From NCBI GenBank assembly GCA_947466535.1, contig CANIEV010000028.1:1-32187 (forward strand): a stretch of 32,187 nt of DNA. The letters are read 5' to 3'. The notes beneath the pieces are model-generated. The model had not been told where the DNA came from. It did no database searches and saw only the letters and a program-made list of their open reading frames with translations. A program made the position numbers and the translations under genes. Source of the DNA: Betaproteobacteria bacterium (lineage in GTDB: Bacteria > Pseudomonadota > Gammaproteobacteria > Burkholderiales > SG8-39). Below are positions 26,067 to 32,187 of this stretch, piece after piece (the stretch's first letter is position 1; each line of letters opens with the position of its first letter).

Positions 26067-26596
26067 TGAAGAAGTGCGGTGGCCGCCGTCGCCAGATCGG
26101 GATAGATCTGGGTGCCGGGGGGCATTTCACCCTTGTCGCGGGTCTTGGTTCCGTTTCCGGTGAGCACCAGCATCGGCTGTGCGCCGCACGAATTAGCAGC
26201 GTCGAGGTCGCGCTGGCTGTCCCCGATGGCAGGTACGTTTGCGAGCGACGCGCCGTAGCGTTCGGAGATTGCGTAGTACATGCCCGGATTCGGCTTTCGA
26301 TTGGGTGAATTCGACTCTGCCGTGTCGGGACAGTAGAACACCGCCTCGATGCGGCCACCGACCTGATTGACCGCGCGATGCATCTTGGCGTGGATCGCGT
26401 TGAGCGTTGCCATGTCGAACAGTCCGCGGCCAACGCCTGCCTGATTGGTTGCAACGACGATGCGCCATCCCGCCTGGGTGAAGCGCGCGATCGCCTCGAG
26501 ACTGCCTGCGATCGGACGCCATTCGTCCGGACTCTTGATGTAGTGCGCGCTGTCGTGGTTGATCACGCCGTCGCGGTCGAGGATCAGCAGTTTCAC
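26063..26596 (-). CDS. gmhB: D-glycero-beta-D-manno-heptose-1,7-bisphosphate 7-phosphatase
   Basis: HAD phosphatase of the ADP-heptose pathway for the LPS inner core. The 177 residues carry HAD motif I LILDRDGVIN (Asp7, Asp9), motif II VVATNQAGVGRGLF, the Lys of motif III NRKPNPGM and motif IV AIGDSQRDLDAA. The zinc loop is degraded: where E. coli has CxH and CxC, this protein reads CPD (89-91) and SPN (97-99), keeping only one ligand. The reading was checked against the DNA (26316-26336). Context (glyS upstream, plsC downstream) is the usual one for betaproteobacterial gmhB. The enzyme may be active without zinc, since catalysis uses the Asp and Mg2+. Confidence 0.88.
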   Translation of the reverse strand: MKLLILDRDGVINHDSAHYIKSPDEWRPIAGSLEAIARFTQAGWRIVVATNQAGVGRGLFDMATLNAIHAKMHRAVNQVGGRIEAVFYCPDTAESNSPNRKPNPGMYYAISERYGASLANVPAIGDSQRDLDAANSCGAQPMLVLTGNGTKTRDKGEMPPGTQIYPDLATAATALLQ

Positions 26597-28710
26597 GCGG
26601 CGAGCCTGGACAGGTCGGCGATCCGATTCATGCTCGCGTGAAGCTTGCCGAGGAAGGCGATGCGGTTGGCACGCAGCGCGAGGTCCGGGTCCATCACCAT
26701 TACCTTGTCAAAGTACGCATCGACCAGCGAGCGTAATCCGGCCAGTTTCTTCAGGCCGGCGGTGTATTCGGTGTTGGCGAAATCGCGCTCGATCTCCGGC
26801 TGCAACTCTGTGAAGGCGAGTCCGAGCGCGCTTTCTTCGGCGAGCACGAAGCGATCGCTGTTGAATTCGGCAGGCACCGCATCCCCCGCCTGCCGGAGAA
26901 TATTGCCGATACGCTTGTTCGCTGCAGCGAGGCTGGCGGCTTGCGGCAGTTGATTGAAGCTGCGCACGGCGTCCAGACGCTTGCGCACGAGGTCAACGCG
27001 CCCGGGGAGGAGGCAAAGCACGGCATCCACTTCGTGCACACTGAACCCCTGATCGATGAAGTAGCCACGCATGCGGTCGAAGATGAAGAGCGTCAGGTCG
27101 GAACGTGCGTCACCGAATCCGGCGACACCATGGAATCCGCTGAAGGCGGCGTCGATCATTTCATTCAGTGGTGCGGCAATTGATTTTTCGCCAAGCAGGC
27201 GAATCACCCCAAGCGCGGCACGGCGCAGGCCGAACGGGTCGCGGTCGCCGGTCGGTTGCTGGCCGATCCCGAACAATCCGGCGAGTGAATCGAGCTTGTC
27301 GGCGAGCGCGACCACGCAGGCGATCGTGCCCGCGGGAAGCGCGTCCCCGGCATAGCGCGGACGATAGTGATCCTCGATTGCGTCGGCGACTTCCGCGGGT
27401 TCGCCGTCGGCGAGCGCGTAGTAGCGACCCATGATGCCCTGCAACTCAGGAAACTCGCCGACCATCGACGAGGTGAGGTCGGCCTTGACAAGCCATGCGG
27501 CGCGTTCCGCGAGCGTGGCATCGAGGCCGAGCGTGTGTGCGATCTTCCCGGCGAGTTTTTCCAGACGTTCGATTCGCTGAAACTGGCTGCCGAGCTTGTT
27601 GTGATAGACGATGGATTCGAGCTTCGACACGCGCGACTCGAGCCTGACCTTCTTGTCGGTTTCGAAGAAAAACCGGGCGTCGGCGAGACGCGGCCGCACG
27701 ACGCGCTGATTGCCCTCGACGATGTTGCGCGGATCGGCAAGCCGCATGTTGCTCACGATCAGGAAGCGGTGGCTGAGCTTGCCCGCGCGTGTGCCGGTGG
27801 ATTCGAAGAGCGGGAAATACTTCTGGTTCTGCCGCATGGTGAGAATCAGGCATTCCTGCGGTACGGCGAGAAACTCCGGCTCGAATTCGCCAACGTAGAC
27901 CGTCGGACGTTCCACCAGCGCGGTAACTTCGTCCAGAAGCGGGATGACACTCTCCTCCGGGCCGAGCGACGCGCCGAGCCGTGCGGCTTCCGCATCCAGC
28001 TGGGTACGGATATCCGAGCGCCGGCGCTGGAAGTCGGCAATCACGCAGCCCTCGGACTCGAGTCGGGTTTCGTATTCATCGGCGTGCGCAAGCGCGATGT
28101 CACGGTTTCCCTGGAATCGGTGACCGTGCGTCAGCCGACCCGAGGTCAGTCCCAGCACCGATACCGGCACGATGTCCGCGCCGTGCAGAGCGACAAGGCC
28201 GTGCGCGGGGCGCACGAAATGCACCGTTGTCTCGCCGTCGGCGAGCTGGTAGCCCATCACCTTCGGGATCGGCAACTTTGCAAGCGCGTCGGTGATCGCA
28301 GACTGCAGGCCGTCGGCGAGTGATAAGCCGGCGAGCGTTCTGTGCAGATAGACGAACTCCGCACCGCCCTCGATGCGTCGCTCGAGTTGCGCGGTGTCCG
28401 CTGCCACGCCTTCTTTCTCGAGACGCTTTCGAAGGGCGTCGGTCGGCTGATCACCGGTATAGGCGACCTTGGCGGGCATCAGTTTTTTCGATTCCGCACG
28501 GTCCTCGGCGCGGGCGCGAACCGCCGGGACGTGCACCGCGAGCCGGCGCGGCGTGGCGTAGGCGCGTGTCGCGCTCGCATCGCCGACCACCAGCTGATGC
28601 CGCGACAGGGCCGCGACGAGTTCCTGCGCGAACACGCGGCCTAGCGTCTCGAGCGCCTTCGGCGGAAGTTCCTCGGTGAACAGTTCCACCAGCAGCGGCG
28701 CGGTGCTCAT
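26593..28710 (-). CDS. glyS: Glycyl-tRNA synthetase beta subunit
   Basis: Large subunit of the heterotetrameric alpha2beta2 class II glycyl-tRNA synthetase; contributes tRNA binding. The 705 residues open with [19 protein letters not shown] and include [86 protein letters not shown] and the C-terminal DALR-type anticodon-binding part (~580-705, ending [24 protein letters not shown]). It overlaps glyQ and gmhB by 4 bases each, favouring coupled, balanced synthesis. Confidence 0.97.
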   Translation of the reverse strand: MSTAPLLVELFTEELPPKALETLGRVFAQELVAALSRHQLVVGDASATRAYATPRRLAVHVPAVRARAEDRAESKKLMPAKVAYTGDQPTDALRKRLEKEGVAADTAQLERRIEGGAEFVYLHRTLAGLSLADGLQSAITDALAKLPIPKVMGYQLADGETTVHFVRPAHGLVALHGADIVPVSVLGLTSGRLTHGHRFQGNRDIALAHADEYETRLESEGCVIADFQRRRSDIRTQLDAEAARLGASLGPEESVIPLLDEVTALVERPTVYVGEFEPEFLAVPQECLILTMRQNQKYFPLFESTGTRAGKLSHRFLIVSNMRLADPRNIVEGNQRVVRPRLADARFFFETDKKVRLESRVSKLESIVYHNKLGSQFQRIERLEKLAGKIAHTLGLDATLAERAAWLVKADLTSSMVGEFPELQGIMGRYYALADGEPAEVADAIEDHYRPRYAGDALPAGTIACVVALADKLDSLAGLFGIGQQPTGDRDPFGLRRAALGVIRLLGEKSIAAPLNEMIDAAFSGFHGVAGFGDARSDLTLFIFDRMRGYFIDQGFSVHEVDAVLCLLPGRVDLVRKRLDAVRSFNQLPQAASLAAANKRIGNILRQAGDAVPAEFNSDRFVLAEESALGLAFTELQPEIERDFANTEYTAGLKKLAGLRSLVDAYFDKVMVMDPDLALRANRIAFLGKLHASMNRIADLSRLAA

Positions 28711-29591
28711 GCAGCCTCCGCGCGCTTGAGCATCGGAAAGCCGAGGCGTTCGCGCGATTCGAAATAGGCCTGGCCCACCGCGCGTGCCAGTGTGCGGATG
28801 CGGCCGATATAGCCGGCCCGCTCGGTTACCGAAATGGCGCCACGTGCATCAAGCAGGTTGAAGGCATGTGCCGCCTTGAGCACCATCTCGTAGGCGGGCA
28901 GCGCGAGTTGCGACTCCATCAGGCGCTTCGCCTCGGATTCATAGTGTCCGAAGTGTTCGAACAGCATAGGCGCGTTGGAGTGCTCGAAGTTGTAGGTGGA
29001 CTGCTCCACCTCGTTCTGGTGATAGACGTCGCGGTACGTGAGCCCGGGCATCCATTCCAGGTCATACACGTTCTGCACGCCCTGCAGGTACATCGCCAGC
29101 CGCTCGAGTCCGTAGGTGATCTCGCCCATGATCGGCTTGCAGTCGATGCCCGCCACCTGCTGGAAATAGGTGAACTGGGTGATCTCCATGCCGTTGAGCC
29201 AGACTTCCCAGCCAAGACCCCAGGCGCCAAGCGTCGGGTTTTCCCAGTCGTCCTCGACAAAGCGGATGTCGTGTTCGCCCGGCTTGATGCCTATGGCTTC
29301 GAGCGAGGCGATGTAAAGGTCGAGGATGTCCGGCGGCGAGGGTTTGAGCACCACCTGATACTGGTAGTAGTGCTGCAGGCGGTTCGGATTCTCGCCGTAA
29401 CGGCCGTCCTTCGGGCGACGCGAAGGCTGCACATACGCGGCGCGCCAGGGCTCGGGCCCGATCGAGCGCAGAAAGGTGGCGGTGTGCGAGGTGCCTGCGC
29501 CGACTTCGAGATCGTACGGCTGCAGGAGCGCGCAGCCACGCTCGCTCCAGAATTGCTGGAGCCTGAGAATGAGTTGCTGGAAGGTGATCAT
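28707..29591 (-). CDS. glyQ: Glycyl-tRNA synthetase alpha subunit
   Basis: Catalytic subunit of the bacterial-type heterotetrameric glycyl-tRNA synthetase. The 294 residues show [107 protein letters not shown] and [13 protein letters not shown], all hallmarks of GlyQ. The start is ATG 29591; the longer frame reaching into lnt is antisense noise. It overlaps glyS by 4 bases and lies 44 bases after lnt. Confidence 0.97.
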   Translation of the reverse strand: MITFQQLILRLQQFWSERGCALLQPYDLEVGAGTSHTATFLRSIGPEPWRAAYVQPSRRPKDGRYGENPNRLQHYYQYQVVLKPSPPDILDLYIASLEAIGIKPGEHDIRFVEDDWENPTLGAWGLGWEVWLNGMEITQFTYFQQVAGIDCKPIMGEITYGLERLAMYLQGVQNVYDLEWMPGLTYRDVYHQNEVEQSTYNFEHSNAPMLFEHFGHYESEAKRLMESQLALPAYEMVLKAAHAFNLLDARGAISVTERAGYIGRIRTLARAVGQAYFESRERLGFPMLKRAEAA

Positions 29592-29635
29592 GTCGAGGCG
29601 GGTGTTCTGCACGGAGTGAACTGCAAACCGGAATT

Positions 29636-31168
29636 TTACAGGCTTTGCCTTGCAGCACGTCTGCGCGCGAGAGTGAACAGGATCGCGGCGAGCGCAAGCA
29701 GGGCCGCGGCCGCAAGCGCGGGGGCGTTGCCTAATCGCACATAGGGTGTCGCGCCCATGAACGGTTGTACTTTTGCGTGCAGCACGCCTTCGGTGAAGGG
29801 CGGCAGGCGGGCGATCACGCGGCCGCGCTCGTCGATCGCAGCGGTGGCGCCTGTGTTTGTTGCACGCACCATGGGGCGCCCGGTCTCGATCGAGCGCATG
29901 CGCGAGATCTGCAGGTGCTGGTCGGGAGCGAGCGAATCCCCGAACCAGGCGACGTTCGACAGGTTGGCGAGCACCGTGGCCTCGGGAAGCTGTGCGATCA
30001 GCTCTTCGCCAAAAGCGTCCTCGTAGCAGACGGTGAGCGCGACTTTCACGCCGGCCGCGCGCATTGGCGCCTGCGTGTCTCCGCCTCGGGAGAAGTCCGA
30101 CAACGGCATCTGCATCAGGGCGACGATCCACGCAAACTCTGCCGGCACGAATTCCCCAAGCGGAACGAGATGGCGCTTCGCGTAGAACTGCGTGGCGGTG
30201 GCGCCAAGATTGACCACCCCATTGTAGTAATTGCCTTCGCGGACGCGAAACGGCGCACCGAGCAGCAGGTCGCCCTGCTGCGCGTAGGCATGCTCGGCGA
30301 GGCGGTCGAGGTAGCGCGGGTCCACGCTGTCGAGCAGGCGTGGAATCGCGGTCTCCGGCAGGACGATCAACTTTGCCTTGCTGGATTCGACGAGCCTCGC
30401 ATAGGACGCAAGGGTTTCCCGGTAACGCGCCGGGTCAAACTTCAGGTTCTGCGGGACATTGCCCTGGACAAGCGCGACATCGAGCGGGTCTCCTTCGGGC
30501 ACGGTCCAGGCTGTGCTGCGAAGCATGGCTCCGCCCGAGACAACAATCACGATCGCGCCGATGCAGGCGAGGCGACGCGATGTTTCCCTGGCGAGGATCG
30601 CTGCTGCGAGCAGCCCTGCCGATATCGCTGTGGCGAGCGATACACCGTAGAGGCCGGCGAGCGGCGCAAATCCCGCGAGCGGCGTGTCGGTCTGCGAATA
30701 GCCGGTCGCGAGCCATGGGAACCCGGTGAGCAGCCAGCTTCGCAGCCATTCGCCCAGCACCCAGAACGAAGGCAGAAGGATGGCGGCGCGTAGCGCGGGC
30801 GGGGCTGCCCCGAATCGCGCGCAAAGCGATCCGGCCAGCGCCGGAAAGAGCGCGAGATAGGCGCAGAACGCGAACGTTGCGAGTGCCGCGACAGGCGCGG
30901 GCATCTGGCCATATACATGCAGGCTGACGTACACCCAGGACACGCCGGCGAGAAAATGACCAAGGCCCCAGAGGAAGCCGAGCAGCGCCGCGCGCCGCGG
31001 ATTCTCGGCGGCTGCAAGAAGGCAGAACAGCGCTGTAAGCGTCAGGGGTGACAGCAGCGAGAGGCCTATCGGCTCGAATCCCGCAACGGCAATTGCGCCC
31101 AGAACAAACACGACCGGCATCGCAGCGCGACCGGCGGCGAATCGCTCGGCCTTGAGGGCAGTGCTCAT
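29636..31168 (-). CDS. lnt: Apolipoprotein N-acyltransferase
   Basis: Adds the third acyl chain to the N-terminal Cys of lipoproteins at the outer face of the inner membrane. The 510 residues have an N-terminal set of transmembrane helices (~15-215), a periplasmic nitrilase domain (~228-480) and a final transmembrane helix. The catalytic triad is visible: Glu272 (VLPETAIPR), Lys331 ([14 protein letters not shown]) and Cys381 (VCYEDAFG). It lies between corC and glyQ; corC-lnt adjacency is common in proteobacteria. Start ATG 31168 has AGGCG upstream. Confidence 0.96.
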   Translation of the reverse strand: MSTALKAERFAAGRAAMPVVFVLGAIAVAGFEPIGLSLLSPLTLTALFCLLAAAENPRRAALLGFLWGLGHFLAGVSWVYVSLHVYGQMPAPVAALATFAFCAYLALFPALAGSLCARFGAAPPALRAAILLPSFWVLGEWLRSWLLTGFPWLATGYSQTDTPLAGFAPLAGLYGVSLATAISAGLLAAAILARETSRRLACIGAIVIVVSGGAMLRSTAWTVPEGDPLDVALVQGNVPQNLKFDPARYRETLASYARLVESSKAKLIVLPETAIPRLLDSVDPRYLDRLAEHAYAQQGDLLLGAPFRVREGNYYNGVVNLGATATQFYAKRHLVPLGEFVPAEFAWIVALMQMPLSDFSRGGDTQAPMRAAGVKVALTVCYEDAFGEELIAQLPEATVLANLSNVAWFGDSLAPDQHLQISRMRSIETGRPMVRATNTGATAAIDERGRVIARLPPFTEGVLHAKVQPFMGATPYVRLGNAPALAAAALLALAAILFTLARRRAARQSL

Positions 31169-31190
31169 GACGATGCGCCTTCCGGCGTGT

Positions 31191-32015
31191 TCAATGCTTT
31201 CCGGGGAGTTTCTGGACCTGCAACAGGTACAGGCGGCGGCTGTCGGCGCGCAGCACGGTAAAGCGCAGGCTCTCGATCGTGACCGATTCGCCCCGCTTGG
31301 GCAGGCGTCCGAAACGGTCGATCACGAGTCCGCCCACCGTGTCATAGCCGTCGGTCTCGAACTCCGAGCCGAGCGCTTCGTTGAAATCACCGATCTCGGT
31401 GTGCGCCTTGACGCGGAACTGTGTGGGGGACTCGCGCAGCAGGTTGTCGGACGCCTCGTCGAAGTCGTATTCGTCCTCGATGTCGCCGACGATCTGCTCC
31501 AGCACATCCTCGATCGAGATCAGTCCCGCCACGCCGCCGTACTCGTCGACCACGATTGCCATGTGATTGCGATTGGCGCGGAATTCGCGAAGCAGCACGT
31601 TGAGTGGTTTGGACTGAGGCACGAACACCGCGGGGCGAAGCATTTCCCGCACATTGAATTCCTCCTCGCCCGCGTAGTAGCGCAGCAGGTCCTTCGCAAG
31701 CAGCACTCCGATCACGTCGTCCGGATTGCGATCGACCACCGGGAAGCGAGAGTGCGCGGTGGCAATCACGTGCGGGATGAAGCGGTCGGGCGTCTCGTTG
31801 ATGTCGATGACATCCATCTGTGCGCGCGGCACCATGATGTGGCGGACCTGCATCTCCGAGACCTGCATAACACCTTCGATCATCGACAGCGCATCCGCAT
31901 CGAGCAGGTTGCGATCGTGCGCGGAATGCAGCAGCGTGAGCAGTTGCTCGCGGTCCTCGGGCTCGCGCATGATCAGAGCCGACAGGCGCTCGAGCAAAGT
32001 GGGCTTCTCGCTCAT
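31191..32015 (-). CDS. corC: CorC/HlyC-family CBS-domain transporter-associated protein
   Basis: Cytoplasmic protein of the CorC family, implicated in magnesium and cobalt efflux. At 274 residues it lacks the DUF21 membrane domain. A tandem CBS pair spans ~60-185 ([21 protein letters not shown] ... [33 protein letters not shown]) and a CorC_HlyC domain ~195-272 ([35 protein letters not shown]). It starts within the ybeY stop (4-base overlap) and ends 22 bases before lnt. In several bacteria the family is linked to membrane or lipoprotein homeostasis; the direct role here is not shown. Confidence 0.95.
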   Translation of the reverse strand: MSEKPTLLERLSALIMREPEDREQLLTLLHSAHDRNLLDADALSMIEGVMQVSEMQVRHIMVPRAQMDVIDINETPDRFIPHVIATAHSRFPVVDRNPDDVIGVLLAKDLLRYYAGEEEFNVREMLRPAVFVPQSKPLNVLLREFRANRNHMAIVVDEYGGVAGLISIEDVLEQIVGDIEDEYDFDEASDNLLRESPTQFRVKAHTEIGDFNEALGSEFETDGYDTVGGLVIDRFGRLPKRGESVTIESLRFTVLRADSRRLYLLQVQKLPGKH

Positions 32016-32187
32016 GCCGCCTTCAATGCTTCGATCGCGTACGGATCCGCGTAGCCAAGGCGGGCAAGGATGCGGCGTTCGGCGCGCTCCATGCGCACCG
32101 CTTCCGCGTCCGCCTCGTGGTCGTGGCCCGACAGGTGCAGGATGCCGTGCACCAGAAGGTGCGCGTAATGGGCCTCGATAGGTTTAC
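32012..32187 (-). CDS. ybeY: Endoribonuclease YbeY, C-terminal part (cut by window)
   Basis: Only the last 57 or so codons are inside the window. They include the zinc-binding signature [11 protein letters not shown], followed by [26 protein letters not shown], typical of the YbeY/UPF0054 rRNA-processing endoribonuclease. Its stop overlaps the corC start (ATGA). The phoH-ybeY-corC-lnt order is frequent in proteobacteria; the N-terminal two-thirds lies beyond the right edge. Confidence 0.92.
   Translation of the reverse strand, partial: KPIEAHYAHLLVHGILHLSGHDHEADAEAVRMERAERRILARLGYADPYAIEALKAA

Noticed and set aside
25363-26454. N-terminal extension of the YgjP-like frame to about 642 codons
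   Set aside because: It covers plsC and gmhB in another frame and has Arg/Ser/Ala-rich shadow composition; family homology starts at ATG 25362.

Overview
The window is a dense, high-GC stretch of bacterial core chromosome, and gene content and order point to a betaproteobacterium. Markers are argH-algZ-algR-hemC-hemD-hemX-hemY, dusB followed by a short (79-residue) Fis and then purH, a phosphotransferase/MurU pair divergent from lptD-surA-pdxA-rsmA, and ybeY-corC-lnt-glyQ-glyS-gmhB-plsC. I cannot assign a genus. No tRNA or rRNA gene, CRISPR array, insertion sequence, prophage or defence island was seen. No gene-free stretch exceeds 300 bases; the longest are 1472-1644 (173 bases) and 8266-8412 (147 bases).

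Layout. (1) 1-1471: argH on the minus strand, preceded at the window edge by a 12-bp tandem repeat. (2) 1645-3527: plus-strand two-component pair algZ-algR. (3) 3547-4041: an exported thioredoxin-like gene on the minus strand, lying between algR and hemC. (4) 4151-8265: plus-strand tetrapyrrole cluster hemC-hemD-hemX-hemY, ending in a 17-bp tandem repeat built on the hemY stop codon. (5) 8413-13470: minus-strand dusB-fis-purH-purD-hemF run, with a convincing sigma70-type promoter and a large hairpin upstream of dusB. (6) 13583-17781: minus-strand amgK-murU-pepP-ubiH. (7) 17859-24121: plus-strand lptD-surA-pdxA-rsmA and a 221-residue protein of unknown function. (8) 24140-32187: minus-strand nine-gene run ybeY(partial)-corC-lnt-glyQ-glyS-gmhB-plsC-ygjP-like-gloA, with six 4-nt stop/start overlaps.

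How the genes fit together. Haem synthesis is split between two convergent units: hemCDXY, and hemF at the end of the purine unit. Outer-membrane biogenesis is a recurring theme: LptD and SurA assemble LPS and barrel proteins, AmgK/MurU recycle peptidoglycan sugars, GmhB makes LPS heptose, PlsC makes phospholipid and Lnt matures lipoproteins. The rest is housekeeping: purine and arginine synthesis, pyridoxal phosphate, ubiquinone, tRNA and rRNA modification, glycyl-tRNA synthesis and methylglyoxal detoxification.

I found no new multi-gene system. The observations most worth a second look are small: three consecutive Gly-Leu-Leu-Asn-stop cassettes, one per reading frame, at the end of hemY; a GmhB that has lost three of four zinc ligands; the dusB leader hairpin; a perfect 20-bp palindrome between hemY and hemF; and a recurrent TGnTAAAAT-like motif at transcription-unit starts.
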